This document shows positions 16,325-25,862 of a DNA stretch of 37,900 nt, piece by piece. The DNA is taken from NCBI GenBank assembly GCA_002690925.1, contig NZGD01000269.1, positions 1-37,900 of the forward strand, read 5' to 3'. A program made the translations under genes and the position numbers. This stretch comes from Rhodopirellula sp. Its GTDB lineage: Bacteria; Planctomycetota; Planctomycetia; Pirellulales; Pirellulaceae. The notes under the pieces were generated by a model, which was not told the origin of the DNA, made no database searches, and saw nothing but the letters and a program-made list of their open reading frames with translations. Position 1 is the first letter of the stretch, and each line of letters begins with the position of its first letter.

Positions 16325-17848
16325 ATGAAAACGTCAGCCGAAATCGCGTCTCGACGCTCAATTTTAAAAGCTGCTGCAACAGGCTGTGGGATGATGACTC
16401 AGGCCTCGCTGGTGTCCACGTTGCTGAACTTACAGGCAACCAAGGCTGCTGTCGCCGCTGGCAGTGGTGGAACGGGTTACAAGGCCATGGTGTGCCTATT
16501 TCTGTACGGAGGCAATGACTCCTTCAACATGCTGGTACCACGCAACAACTCCAGCAGCAACAACCCCACAGAGTACGACAACTACGCTTCGGCTCGAGGT
16601 GGTTACGACGATACCGTCAATAATCCCGGTGGTTTGGCTCTGGAAGAAAGTAGCCTCCTTGCGATCAATGACCCAAGCAACCTATCGGGACGCAGTTTTG
16701 GCCTTCATCCCCACCTGGGTCATGATGCGCGTGACGACGCAGCAACGGACGTCAACAATGGTGTGAATGGCGGTGTGGCCAAACTGTACAACGACGGAAA
16801 ACTGTCATTCATCGCGAACATCGGCTCTCTGGTAGAGCCAACAACCCGCACAGACTACGACAACCGTTCAAACCTGCCTCTTGGATTATTTTCGCATGCG
16901 GACTTGCAGCGTCACTGGATGACCGGTGCTCCTCATACTCGTTCACAGATCACTGGCTGGGGCGGGCGCATGGCGGACCTACTTGCATCAACCAACCAAA
17001 ATCCAAACGTGTCGATGAACGTTTCGATCAACGGCGTCAATATGTTTCAGAACGGGAACAATGTAACTCCTTACATCATTGGTCAAAACGGCGCAACGGA
17101 GGTCACGTACTACAAAACAAACAACAGGCAGAATCGCATGTTCAAGAAGAACATGGACAACATTCTGAACCAGACCTATTCGAATCTTCTGGCCAAGACA
17201 TTTGCGGAAACTAACCGCAATTCGATCGATGCCGCGATCGACTTTAATAACAACGTGAATAACGTAACGATCAACACCAAATTTGACCCAGAAAGCTTAA
17301 GCCAGCGTTTCAAGAAAATTGCTCAGGTGATTGGCGCCAGTGGTCCTCTTCAGCAAAACCGACAAGTCTTCTTCATTTCACTAGGCGGTTTTGACAACCA
17401 TGCGAATCTGCTGGACGCCCAAAACGGCTTGATGCCGCAAATCAGTCGAGCACTGGGTTCGTTCGACGCAGCCATGACTGAACTGGGGCGTTCGAACGAT
17501 GTGGTGACGTTCACAGCTTCTGACTTCGCCAGAACGTTGGGAACCAATGGACAGGGTTCCGACCACGCATGGGGTGGACAGCAACTGGTGATGGGAGGTG
17601 GGATCGATGGTGGCAAGATATTCGGAGATTTCCCTCTATCCCTGACCAATCCCATCGACCCGACCAACGGCAATCTCGATTTGGGCCGCGGACGTCTCAT
17701 TCCTACGACATCCGTTGATGAATTGGCCGCAGAGTTGGCGATGTGGTTCGGTGTGGAGAACGCGTCTGACCTGGAACTGGTACTACCGAACATCGGACGT
17801 TTCTACTCCTACAATGCTGGCTCACCACCACTGGGTATTTTCAGCTGA
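16325..17848 (+). CDS. DUF1501 family Tat-exported protein
   Basis: A 507-residue protein from the ATG at 16325. A TTG at 16277 has a better-placed GGGAGAG upstream and would add 16 residues, so the start is not certain. The N-terminus carries a twin-arginine signal (SRRSILK, then a mild hydrophobic stretch), implying export of a folded protein. The family blocks are clear: MVCLFLYGGNDSFNMLVP, GLHPHL, FSHADLQRHW, and the C-terminal TASDFARTLGTNGQGSDHAWGG. DUF1501 proteins resemble the alkaline phosphatase/sulfatase fold, but catalytic function is unproven. The gene follows DUF1800 on the same strand, the standard pairing. The Asn-rich surface segments are common in this group. Confidence 0.93.
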   Translation: MKTSAEIASRRSILKAAATGCGMMTQASLVSTLLNLQATKAAVAAGSGGTGYKAMVCLFLYGGNDSFNMLVPRNNSSSNNPTEYDNYASARGGYDDTVNNPGGLALEESSLLAINDPSNLSGRSFGLHPHLGHDARDDAATDVNNGVNGGVAKLYNDGKLSFIANIGSLVEPTTRTDYDNRSNLPLGLFSHADLQRHWMTGAPHTRSQITGWGGRMADLLASTNQNPNVSMNVSINGVNMFQNGNNVTPYIIGQNGATEVTYYKTNNRQNRMFKKNMDNILNQTYSNLLAKTFAETNRNSIDAAIDFNNNVNNVTINTKFDPESLSQRFKKIAQVIGASGPLQQNRQVFFISLGGFDNHANLLDAQNGLMPQISRALGSFDAAMTELGRSNDVVTFTASDFARTLGTNGQGSDHAWGGQQLVMGGGIDGGKIFGDFPLSLTNPIDPTNGNLDLGRGRLIPTTSVDELAAELAMWFGVENASDLELVLPNIGRFYSYNAGSPPLGIFS

Positions 17849-17938
17849 CTTGTTAGGTGTCATTGCGTTCCCGCAGACATTTTGAACGACCATGACGGGA
17901 ATTGTGTCGACTTGTTGAACACAAATCCAGTGAACCAG

Positions 17939-18259
17939 ATGGCAGAATTCCAAATTGTTTGTCGAACATCAGACATCGCCGTTGGCGAAGCCAAGTGCTT
18001 TAAAGTCAATGGAAAGATGATCGGTGTTTATCACCTTCAGGAGGGCTATTACGCGATCGACGATCCATGCCCCCATGCCGGTGCCTCACTTGTCCGAGGA
18101 CGGTTGGCCGAAGATGTCATTCACTGCCGAATTCACTACTGGGGGTTCGGAGTCAAAGATGGCCTTTGCAGGGAACGTAATATCCCGCAGCACAATCTTC
18201 AAACGTACGACGTTCGCGTACAGGGTGACGAGGTCTTCATCCGCACGGATTCATCGTGA
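17939..18259 (+). CDS. Rieske [2Fe-2S] ferredoxin, NirD/biphenyl-dioxygenase ferredoxin type
   Basis: A 106-residue soluble electron carrier. The cluster ligands are C44-P-H46 and C63-R-I-H66, matching C-x-H...C-x2-H. The surrounding text (DDPCPHAGASL, IHCRIHYWGF) is typical of small Rieske ferredoxins, except that the second motif reads HYW where H-G-W/F is usual. The ATG at 17939 was chosen because the Rieske fold begins here (MAEFQIVCRTSDI); a TTG at 17882 would add 19 residues that do not belong to the fold. There is no signal peptide. It lies 90 bp after DUF1501 on the same strand and converges with clpB. Its oxygenase or reductase partner is not in the window, so whether it works with the DUF1800/DUF1501 pair is unknown. 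Confidence 0.9.
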   Translation: MAEFQIVCRTSDIAVGEAKCFKVNGKMIGVYHLQEGYYAIDDPCPHAGASLVRGRLAEDVIHCRIHYWGFGVKDGLCRERNIPQHNLQTYDVRVQGDEVFIRTDSS

Positions 18260-18352
18260 ATCATCTCACATGTTTACCTGACAATTGTTCTCAAACCACC
18301 CACCACCTACGGCAACGCCGAGCGTCGCCGCAGTGACGTGTGGGAAAGCCAA

Positions 18353-21055
18353 TCAGGCCTTCACTGCATTCATTGCAGCCTGCTCGCTGAAAACAAACTG
18401 ACTCCCATTGTAAGCGACATGAACGGTTGCTCCCTCGGGATAGCCGTCTGTCAGCAACGCCCTTGCCAGCGGATTTTGGATTTCCCGCTGGATCACTCTC
18501 TTCAGCGGTCTCGCCCCGAACGTTGGGTCATATCCTGCAGCGGCGACTTCATCCATCGCATCTTCTGAAACTTCCAAAACCAGGCCCTTTGCCGCCAAAC
18601 GTTTTGCCAATTCCTGAAGTTGCAGCCCCACGATTCGCCGAATCTCGGCTTTCAGGAGTGGATGGAAAATCACGACATCATCAATCCGGTTCAAAAACTC
18701 TGGCAGGAACCGAGCTTTCAATGCTTCGTGTACAGCGTCATGCATTTCTTCTTCATCTCCTCCCTGCTCAGTCACTTTCTGAATTACCTGACTGCCCGCA
18801 TTGCTGGTCATCACAATGACGGTATTCGTAAAATCGACAGTCCGTCCCTGTCCATCCGTCAGCCGTCCGTCATCCAAAACCTGCAGGAGGATGTTAAAGA
18901 CATCAGGATGCGCTTTTTCCATTTCGTCCAACAGAAGCACCGAATAAGGGCGACGTCGCACCGCCTCTGTCAACTTGCCGCCTTCCTCATAACCAACATA
19001 GCCCGGAGGTGCACCAATCAATCGTGACACGCTGTGGCGTTCCATGAACTCGCTCATGTCGATACGCACCATCGCAGATTCATCATCAAACATCACTTCT
19101 GCTAATGCCTTGCACAATTCGGTCTTTCCAACCCCGGTTGGACCTAAGAACAGGAAAGACCCAATTGGTCGATCAGGATCCTGCAAACCGCTCCGACTAC
19201 GCCGCACGGCATCGGAAACGGCCTGAACTGCTTCTTCCTGACCTACCACCCGCTGATGAAGACGTTCCTCCATCACAAGCAACTTCGCACGCTCAGTTTC
19301 CAACATCCGGGTAAGCGGAACACCAGTCCAAGCACTTACCACCTCAGCGATCTCATCCTCCGTGACATCATGCCTCAGCAAGCGTCGTTCATCACCGCTC
19401 TGATCTTCTTCCCCCAACCCAGCATTCTGTTCCGAGGCTTCCCGTACCAACGCCTCCTGCTCGCGAGCCTCTGACTCTTCAATCCGCTGTTCCAATACGC
19501 CGAGTTGCTCCCGCACCTCAAGCATTTCCTGATACAGCTCCTCAGGGCTTTCACCACGGAGTTGTTTCTGCTTTGCATCAGCATCAAGCTTGGCAAACTG
19601 GTGCTCGAGCTGTTCAATCTCCTGACGAACCGACTGAACATCTTCCAGGCCAAGTTTTTCTGCTTCCCACTGCTCTCGTAGGCTGGCAAGCTCACGACTC
19701 AGGGATTCCATCTCTTCTTCGACTTCTGCCCGCTTGGTAATGGCGGACTCCTCCTGCTCATCCACCAATTGCCGGTGGGCAAGTTCAAGTTGTCTCAATC
19801 GCCGTTGAATCAGGTCAATGGGCTCCGGCACACTTTCTTTTTCCATCGCCAAGCGACTACCAGCCTCATCAACAAGGTCGATCGCTTTGTCAGGAAGAAA
19901 CCGATCAGAGATGTAGCGATTTGAAAGATTGGCAGCAGCCACCAGAGCGCTGTCAGTGATGCGGACACCATGGTGCGATTCATACCGCGACTTGAGGCCT
20001 CGTAGAATTGCGATCGTGTCATCAACGGTTGGCTCGCCGACGTAAACCGGCTGAAACCGCCGCTCCAATGCTGCGTCTTTCTCGATATTCTGTCGATACT
20101 CGTCAAGCGTAGTCGCCCCGATGCAACGCAAGGCTCCCCGAGCGAGTTCCGGTTTCAACAGATTGGCTGCATCAGCCGACCCCTCCGCATTACCTGCTCC
20201 CACGACCAGGTGTAATTCGTCGATGAACAAGATCACTTGTCCATCGGAGTCTTTGACTTCCCGCAGCACGGCCTTCAAGCGTTCTTCGAAGTCTCCACGG
20301 AATTTTGCTCCCGCGACGAGCGCCCCCATGTCGAGCGAAATCACACGCTTGTCACGCAAGCTTTGAGGAATATCACCTTCAAAGATTCGAAGCGCCAGAC
20401 CCTCCGCGATCGCTGTTTTACCTACACCCGGCTGGCCAATCAGCACAGGGTTATTTTTGGTTCGCCGTGAAAGCACCTGTACGACGCGCCGAATTTCATT
20501 ATCCCGACCTATCACCGGATCAAGCTTTCCTTCCGCTGCCAGCCGTGTCAGATCAAAGCCAAACTTCTCCAACGCTTGATAAGTGTCTTCGGCATTCTGG
20601 TCAGTGACACGTGCAGAACCACGAACCGCCTGCATTGCTTCAAGCACATCATTTTTGCCGATCCCGGACAGGGAAAGTAAATTCTTCGCTTTACTTGCTG
20701 CGGTTACCAGTCCCAGCAACAAATGCTCCGTACTGACGAACTCATCCTTCAACCCTTCCGCCGCCTGAGCGGCAGCGTCAAAAGTTTTTTGCAAGTTGGG
20801 CGCGATCCCCGGTTGGCGACCACCGGTCACAGACGGCAATTTCTCTGTTTCACTGGCAACAAGTTTACCGAGTTGCCCAACATCAACCTTCATCTTCTCC
20901 AGTAGTGGCCGCGTAATCCCATCGGATTCATCCAGCATGCCTGCTAGCAGATGGAGCGGGTTGATTTCGGGATTCCCCGCCGACGCAGCGCGAGCCTGAG
21001 CATCGGCGACGAGAGCTTGTGCCTTGTTGGTTAATTTATCAAATCGAAAAGTCAT
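18353..21055 (-). CDS. clpB: ClpB disaggregase (Hsp100)
   Basis: An ATP-driven protein disaggregase of 900 residues, slightly longer than E. coli ClpB (857). Order: Clp N-domain (1-145), first AAA+ domain with Walker [10 protein letters not shown] at 207-215, a long coiled-coil middle domain (about 405-545, rich in Glu/Arg/Leu), and a second AAA+ domain with GPTGVGKTE near 633-641, preceded by [10 protein letters not shown]. The C-terminal small domain has [11 protein letters not shown]. The middle domain marks it as ClpB rather than ClpA/C, and no ClpP-binding IGF/L loop is evident. Some extra length comes from an acidic insertion ([16 protein letters not shown]) near the end of the middle domain. 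The ATG has AGGGAGGA about 9 nt upstream. It follows dnaK, its functional partner, on the same strand, but a terminator stands between them. Confidence 0.97.
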   Translation of the reverse strand: MTFRFDKLTNKAQALVADAQARAASAGNPEINPLHLLAGMLDESDGITRPLLEKMKVDVGQLGKLVASETEKLPSVTGGRQPGIAPNLQKTFDAAAQAAEGLKDEFVSTEHLLLGLVTAASKAKNLLSLSGIGKNDVLEAMQAVRGSARVTDQNAEDTYQALEKFGFDLTRLAAEGKLDPVIGRDNEIRRVVQVLSRRTKNNPVLIGQPGVGKTAIAEGLALRIFEGDIPQSLRDKRVISLDMGALVAGAKFRGDFEERLKAVLREVKDSDGQVILFIDELHLVVGAGNAEGSADAANLLKPELARGALRCIGATTLDEYRQNIEKDAALERRFQPVYVGEPTVDDTIAILRGLKSRYESHHGVRITDSALVAAANLSNRYISDRFLPDKAIDLVDEAGSRLAMEKESVPEPIDLIQRRLRQLELAHRQLVDEQEESAITKRAEVEEEMESLSRELASLREQWEAEKLGLEDVQSVRQEIEQLEHQFAKLDADAKQKQLRGESPEELYQEMLEVREQLGVLEQRIEESEAREQEALVREASEQNAGLGEEDQSGDERRLLRHDVTEDEIAEVVSAWTGVPLTRMLETERAKLLVMEERLHQRVVGQEEAVQAVSDAVRRSRSGLQDPDRPIGSFLFLGPTGVGKTELCKALAEVMFDDESAMVRIDMSEFMERHSVSRLIGAPPGYVGYEEGGKLTEAVRRRPYSVLLLDEMEKAHPDVFNILLQVLDDGRLTDGQGRTVDFTNTVIVMTSNAGSQVIQKVTEQGGDEEEMHDAVHEALKARFLPEFLNRIDDVVIFHPLLKAEIRRIVGLQLQELAKRLAAKGLVLEVSEDAMDEVAAAGYDPTFGARPLKRVIQREIQNPLARALLTDGYPEGATVHVAYNGSQFVFSEQAAMNAVKA

Positions 21056-21120
21056 GACAGTCTTCCTCCCTTTGCTTCACTTAGTTGCAATTACTGCGCC
21101 TGAAACAGCACCATGGGCAT

Positions 21121-21151
21121 AAAAAAAGGCGGGTGTTTGACACCCGCCTTT
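21121..21151 (-). terminator. Intrinsic terminator of dnaK
   Basis: On the minus strand a perfect 12-bp stem (AAAGGCGGGTGT / ACACCCGCCTTT) with a 3-nt loop runs straight into a T7 tract, the reverse complement of AAAAAAA at 21121-21127. It begins about 25 bp after the dnaK stop and 65 bp before clpB. Confidence 0.9.
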
Positions 21152-21175
21152 GACTCAATCAGCAGTGGTCATCGA

Positions 21176-23107
21176 TCACTCTTTGACTTCGTAATCGGCG
21201 TCGATCGCATCATCATCTGCATCACCACCGGCTCCTGCCGCGGCAGCATCAGGCGCGGCACCTTCCGGGGCAGCACTGGTTTTTTCGTACAAAACCTTGC
21301 TAAATGCCTGCGATGCAGCATCAAGTTCATCGGACGCTGCTTTGATGGCAGCAGCATCCTCACCCTCAGCCGCGGTTTTTACCTTGTCGATTGCGGTATT
21401 CATCGGCTCGGTGTCCGCGTCAGTGAGCTTGTCCTCATGCTCCTTCATCTGCTTTTCCAACTGGTAGACCTGTTGGCTAGCGCGATTCCGGGCTTCGACT
21501 AACTCGAACTGTTTGCGGTCTTCATCTGCATTGGACTCCGCATCTTTCCGCATCTGTTCAATGTCATCTTCGCTGAGAGCTCCGGCTTCATTGATGGTCA
21601 CAGACGCTTCCTTACCAGTTTTCAGCTCCTTGGCTGAGACGGAAACGATCCCATTCTGGTCGATGTCGAATTTCACTTCAATCTGCGGAACCCCTCGCGG
21701 TTGCGGTGGAATGTCCTCCAAATTGAATTCCCCAAGCAAGCGATTGCTGTTCGCCATCTTGCGTTCTCCCTGGAAAACACGCACGGTCACAGCCGTCTGG
21801 TTGTCGGCGGCAGTACTGAAGACGTTCTTCTTTTCCGCAGGGACAGTCGTGTTGCGTTCAACCAGAGCAGTCATGACGCCACCCTCGGTCTCGATACCAA
21901 GCGTCAAAGGCGTCACGTCCAACAGCAAAACGTCAGTACGCTCACCAGCAAGAACGCTACCTTGAATGGCAGCCCCGACTGCGACAACCTCATCCGGATT
22001 CACGCCTTGGTGTGGCTCTTTACCGAAGATTGACTTCACCAGTTCCCGAACCTTTGGCACACGAGTGCTACCACCGACAAGAACGATCTCATCAATGTCA
22101 CTGGCTTCAAATCCAGCGTCTTTCAGGGCACGCAACACAGGCTGGCGGCATCTCTCAACAAGATCGTCCACCAGTTCTTCGAACTTACTACGTGTGACCT
22201 TCATGGTCAGGTGCTTCGGCACGTTATCGGAAACAGTGATAAACGGCAGATTGATGTCGGTCTCTGGCAGAGAACTCAGATCTTTCTTCGCTTTCTCGCA
22301 TGCTTCCTGCAAACGTTGAAGCGCCATTGGATCGTCACGCAGATCAATCGCGTTCTCTTTCTTGAACTCGTCGGCGACATAGTTGATCAGAGCCTCATCA
22401 AAATCATCTCCGCCCAGGTGCGTGTCACCCGAGGTGCTGATCACCTGAAAGACGCGACTCTCCTGATCCTCATCACCGGAATCGGCGACCTCGAGCACGG
22501 AAACGTCAAACGTTCCGCCACCAAGGTCGAAAACAATGATCTTTTCATCTTTACTCTTATCCAAACCATAAGCGAGTGCTGCCGCTGTTGGCTCATTGAT
22601 GATACGAGCAACCTCGATCCCCGCAATTTGTCCAGCGTCTTTGGTTGCCTGACGCTGTGCGTCGTTGAAGTAGGCCGGAACCGTGATCACGGCTTTATTG
22701 ACCTTGTGCCCAAGATAAGACTCCGCAGATTCTTTGAGCTTGCGGAGGACCTTGGCCGAGATTTCCTGCGGCGTGTGTTGCTTGTCACCCACCTCGATTT
22801 TCACGTACTCATCAGCGGCGCCCGAGACGCCGTACGGAACCATTTTTTCCTCGGACTCGACCTCATGATGCCGACGTCCCATGAAACGTTTTGCCGAGTA
22901 GACCGTGCGTTTCGGGTTAGTCACTGCCTGCCGACGAGCTGGCTCCCCGACAATCGAGTCTTCCTTATCAGTGAAAGCAACCACACTGGGTGTCAAACGG
23001 TTCCCTTCGGGATTAGGGATAACTTTGGGTTCGCTACCCTCCATTACAGCCACAACACTGTTGGTTGTGCCGAGGTCGATCCCGATGATTTTTTCGCCTT
23101 GTGCCAT
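21176..23107 (-). CDS. dnaK: DnaK molecular chaperone (Hsp70)
   Basis: A 643-residue Hsp70. The nucleotide-binding domain starts with GIDLGTTNS (9-17) and carries the [34 protein letters not shown] and [11 protein letters not shown] blocks. The linker is [15 protein letters not shown] and the substrate-binding domain follows. The helical lid ends in a Gly/Ala-rich tail with Asp-rich [13 protein letters not shown]. The ATG at 23107 was chosen because GGAG lies 7 nt upstream and the family begins here; the longer reading from 23152 adds 15 atypical residues. No grpE or dnaJ is adjacent. A strong terminator follows, so clpB probably has its own promoter. The upstream 500 bp has repeated short elements but no CIRCE operator that I can see. 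Confidence 0.98.
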   Translation of the reverse strand: MAQGEKIIGIDLGTTNSVVAVMEGSEPKVIPNPEGNRLTPSVVAFTDKEDSIVGEPARRQAVTNPKRTVYSAKRFMGRRHHEVESEEKMVPYGVSGAADEYVKIEVGDKQHTPQEISAKVLRKLKESAESYLGHKVNKAVITVPAYFNDAQRQATKDAGQIAGIEVARIINEPTAAALAYGLDKSKDEKIIVFDLGGGTFDVSVLEVADSGDEDQESRVFQVISTSGDTHLGGDDFDEALINYVADEFKKENAIDLRDDPMALQRLQEACEKAKKDLSSLPETDINLPFITVSDNVPKHLTMKVTRSKFEELVDDLVERCRQPVLRALKDAGFEASDIDEIVLVGGSTRVPKVRELVKSIFGKEPHQGVNPDEVVAVGAAIQGSVLAGERTDVLLLDVTPLTLGIETEGGVMTALVERNTTVPAEKKNVFSTAADNQTAVTVRVFQGERKMANSNRLLGEFNLEDIPPQPRGVPQIEVKFDIDQNGIVSVSAKELKTGKEASVTINEAGALSEDDIEQMRKDAESNADEDRKQFELVEARNRASQQVYQLEKQMKEHEDKLTDADTEPMNTAIDKVKTAAEGEDAAAIKAASDELDAASQAFSKVLYEKTSAAPEGAAPDAAAAGAGGDADDDAIDADYEVKE

Positions 23108-23634
23108 TTCGTTCTCCTTTTCAGTCCTGCAACGCGGTAACGCTGCGTTCATCTCAATTTTCTAATTCAGTCTCTTTTTTATGACAGGATTTGCCCGAAT
23201 CACACACAAATCCCTGATTCTGACTCACGTCAGCTTTCCTATCTGTCACTGGATGTCCATTTCGTCACATCCAAGGTCGCGGTGTTTTGATAGGCAAAGC
23301 CTGTGCCAGTCGTCACATCGAATCAGATTTCGGGTGTATTTTTCACCAACCGCAGTAAAAAAAACCGTTTAAAGACGATAAAAGTGCCATCATTCACTAT
23401 TGAGAAACATTTTTGGCAGTCACCCAAAAGTGCCACGAACCAGCCGCTCTGCCTTGTTGTCAAAATGACAGCCAAAAGAGGCTATTCCCCAAAAAACACG
23501 TTGTGACAATGAAATTTGTCGGTTTTATGGCGGATCACCGCCCGCCCCGCTTTTCGAGCTCACTGCACGCAAAGCAGCTCCTCAAGCCCAGCTCTGACAC
23601 GACCTCCGCTCCGTGAACGCGATCGCACACGCTC
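23108..23634. promoter_or_regulatory. Divergent dnaK/pheA regulatory region
   Basis: About 525 bp between dnaK (minus) and pheA (plus). CGTCACATC occurs at 23263-23271 and 23311-23319 (48 bp apart). AAAAGTGCCA occurs at 23380-23389 and 23426-23435 (46 bp apart). CTGAC-TCAC-GTCAG at 23220-23233 is a small dyad. The paired, near-equal spacing suggests protein sites for dnaK control. No CIRCE element and no clear -35/-10 pair were found. Confidence 0.4.
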
Positions 23635-24765
23635 ATGAATTCTTCATCCAGCAATGACTCCACAACACAACCGAGTTCAGACCGCGCGGTGAAAACCTCC
23701 GAGGTAATCGACTCCATCGATCAGCGAATTCTGGAACTCGTAAGACAGCGTCACAAGGCAGTCCAACAGATGTGTGCTGAGCAACAGGGTGCCCCCGTCG
23801 GCCGTATTTCCGAGGCCGCCGCCCGCATCGATCGCCTGCTCGACCGATCGGCCCAAGCGGAAGAGTCACACGAAGACGGAGCAGTTCCCAACGCAAGCAG
23901 CGCTGCTTTACTGAGACACGTATCGAGCATATGCCTGCAATCAGTCCATCGATTACAAGCGATCTATCTTGGCCCACCCCACAGCTACAGTCACCTGGCA
24001 GCCATTAAATATTTTGGTGATGCCACGACACTCACACCCGTCGCGTCGATCCCCGCCGTCTTCGAGGCAGTGGCACGCGAGGACGCTCTGTGCGGCATTG
24101 TCCCCATTGAAAACAGCACCGACGGCCGGGTCGTCGACACGCTAGGTATGTTTGTCAGAGGTGACATGCAAATTTGCGGTGAGGTCCTGCTACCGATCCA
24201 TCACAACCTACTTTCCACAACGCCTCGCGATCAAATCACCGAAGTACACAGTAAACCGCAAGCCTTGTCGCAGTGCCGAGGATGGTTGGCGAAACAGTTA
24301 CCCAATGCACAGCTTGTGGAAATCAGCAGCACGGCAGCCGCAGCAAAGCTCGCGTCACAGCAACGAGGTGTTGCTGCAGTCGCAAGTTTGGAGGCAGGCC
24401 GTGAGTACGAACTTGATGTGATTGCGAATAGCATTGAAGATAACCCCAATAACGTAACGCGGTTTGCAGTACTCGGTAGAGAGCGTCCTGCTCCCACCAG
24501 CAACGACAAAACCGCCATTCTGTTTCAAGTGAGCCATGAACCGGGAGCACTTGCCAATGCCATGACCATTTTTAAGCAACAGGATCTGAACCTGACATGG
24601 ATCGAATCATTTCCGGCTCCAGAAACCAAGAATGAGTACATGTTCTTTATCGAATTGACGGGTCATCGAGAGACAGAGGCTGTCCAGTCTGCGATTCAAG
24701 AACTTGACAGTTTGGCACAACGTCTGACGATTCTAGGATCTTACCCTCGCGCATGTATCGAGTGA
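23635..24765 (+). CDS. pheA: Prephenate dehydratase with N-terminal chorismate mutase-like and C-terminal ACT domains (P-protein)
   Basis: Converts prephenate to phenylpyruvate in phenylalanine synthesis; 376 residues. Residues 20-108 are chorismate-mutase-like (AroQ), 109-290 are prephenate dehydratase and 295-372 are an ACT domain. Dehydratase motifs are intact: YLGPPHSYSH, GIVPIENSTDGRVVDTL and the catalytic T275-R276-F277. The ACT domain keeps GALA (304-307), but the usual ESRP reads E324-S-F-P, which may change phenylalanine feedback. In a by-eye alignment to E. coli PheA the mutase domain keeps the Arg28 equivalent (R39), but Arg11 and Lys39 equivalents are S22 and Q50, and the R51-E52 pair is not recognisable. 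It may therefore be structural only. The gene stands alone; no other aromatic-pathway gene is near. Confidence 0.95.
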   Translation: MNSSSSNDSTTQPSSDRAVKTSEVIDSIDQRILELVRQRHKAVQQMCAEQQGAPVGRISEAAARIDRLLDRSAQAEESHEDGAVPNASSAALLRHVSSICLQSVHRLQAIYLGPPHSYSHLAAIKYFGDATTLTPVASIPAVFEAVAREDALCGIVPIENSTDGRVVDTLGMFVRGDMQICGEVLLPIHHNLLSTTPRDQITEVHSKPQALSQCRGWLAKQLPNAQLVEISSTAAAAKLASQQRGVAAVASLEAGREYELDVIANSIEDNPNNVTRFAVLGRERPAPTSNDKTAILFQVSHEPGALANAMTIFKQQDLNLTWIESFPAPETKNEYMFFIELTGHRETEAVQSAIQELDSLAQRLTILGSYPRACIE

Positions 24766-24922
24766 GTGACTCACGTGGCTTTCAACCCATGCTGCCTCTG
24801 TGTCGAAGCCAAATCCATGATGAGACCACCGTGCCTTGGGTAAGGGCATCTCACAAAGCACATGGCACCTGCGCCACAAATGCCTAGATAAGGCGGTCGA
24901 TGCCGGAGAGCATCCCAATCTT

Positions 24923-24938
24923 TACAAAGTACTTTGTA
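24923..24938. promoter_or_regulatory. 16-bp perfect palindrome, candidate enhancer site
   Basis: TACAAAGTACTTTGTA is a perfect 16-bp palindrome centred about 130 bp upstream of the predicted sigma-54 transcription start, the usual distance for an activator (bEBP) binding site. Confidence 0.5.
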
Positions 24939-25034
24939 GCTTCTACTAAAATCTGTTCACCTACGTGATCTCAGTAGAACACCGGTGGTAAAAAAACGCT
25001 GCAGCGAAGTGGCTTTGGGAAAATGCATCATCGT

Positions 25035-25051
25035 TTGGCACGCTTCATGCA
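25035..25051 (+). promoter_or_regulatory. Sigma-54 promoter (-24/-12)
   Basis: TTGGCACG-CTTC-ATGCA matches the TTGGCACG-N4-TTGCW consensus with one mismatch in the conserved blocks; GG and GC are 12 bp apart as required. The predicted start is near 25062, about 150 bp before the small ORF at 25209 and 800 bp before the sulfatase ATG. Confidence 0.68.
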
Positions 25052-25208
25052 ACTCTCCACCTCTGATGCTTACCGCTGCTTGCATTTTTCGATTCACGGA
25101 ATTCAAAACGCGTGTCACAGACAAGACCGTTTCGTCATTGAAAAGCCCGTCCAAATGCGGACAGATGCAGCCTGGGCAGCATGATTTGATAGTGAACCGG
25201 CCCCCGAT

Positions 25209-25517
25209 ATGAGACTTCTGATGAAACACAACAACTACCGCGGATCAACCATTCCCGTCGCAGCAAACCACAACCAATCAGACAGACGCTTGCAATTGGT
25301 GACGGAACACCTTGATGTAGAGGAGACTTGCAACCAGATACCTGACCCAACTCTGAATCACGGCGAGCGAAGCGAAGAACCAAAAATCAACTCTGAGGAA
25401 AATAGCGACCGATACCCGACTTCCCAAGACCAAACGAAACAGCCGACTTTTTTTAGTCTTTCCCCGGTCGAAGACGCGCTACTGCGTGAAGTCTTCAGTG
25501 GCAGATTCACAGTCTGA
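25209..25517 (+). CDS. Doubtful small hydrophilic protein
   Basis: A possible 102-residue protein, or 98 residues from the ATG at 25221. It is rich in Asn, Gln, Glu and Asp in the middle and ends with a more structured segment (FFSLSPVEDALLREVFSGRF). No family is recognised and there is no signal peptide. No strong ribosome binding site precedes either start. It is the first open frame after the sigma-54 promoter, which is the main reason to keep it. The opposite strand also has a 90-codon frame here, so coding evidence is weak; the transcript could instead be a long leader for the downstream sulfatase. Confidence 0.35.
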   Translation: MRLLMKHNNYRGSTIPVAANHNQSDRRLQLVTEHLDVEETCNQIPDPTLNHGERSEEPKINSEENSDRYPTSQDQTKQPTFFSLSPVEDALLREVFSGRFTV

Positions 25518-25862
25518 GCGAAGCGTCCCACCGTCCGTCCCACGAAATCAAGCGTTCATTCGTGTCAATCCCGAAACATGACACCCTCTCCTTCCTTCTA
25601 CACGGTGTTCAGAGCATCTACCAATCACAAAGCTGGTCTCAATTGCGGAGACAGGTGAGTTGGCTGCTGCAGAATCCTTGAATGGAGTTTCACATTGATG
25701 AGCTTACATTTCCGGCATCGTTGTCCCACCTCGGGTGTTTGCTGTTACGATACGTGGAAACGTCAGATTCCCAGCACCACCTCTGAGATAGCGGTCGCTC
25801 TGCTACGTCAGCTATCTCCTCGTTCCATTTCCCGGCAGTTCGTCAAACCAAAAGATTTCAGA
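25518..25862. other. Leader/intergenic stretch before the second sulfatase
   Basis: About 345 bp. The sulfatase frame stays open back to 25695, but that extension lacks a signal peptide at its start and is not favoured. No convincing promoter, hairpin or repeat was seen. Confidence 0.45.

Larger units (their letters stand above)
24766..25208. other. Regulatory intergenic region downstream of pheA
   Basis: About 440 bp without a credible gene. It holds a 16-bp palindrome, a 7-bp inverted repeat (TTCTACT at 24941-24947, AGTAGAA at 24973-24979) and a sigma-54 promoter. No terminator for pheA was recognised; a short GTGAGT-G-ACTCAC dyad (24762-24774) overlaps its stop codon. Confidence 0.55.

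Noticed and set aside
22211..23140. 309-codon open frame on the plus strand opposite dnaK
   Set aside because: Antisense shadow of DnaK; no family resemblance and no ribosome binding site.
23380..23440. TGGCAC elements on the minus strand as sigma-54 promoters for dnaK
   Set aside because: The -12 GC is missing at the required 12-bp spacing in both copies.
24957..25229. 90-codon minus-strand frame over the sigma-54 promoter region
   Set aside because: No ribosome binding site or recognisable protein; it conflicts with the regulatory elements on the plus strand.
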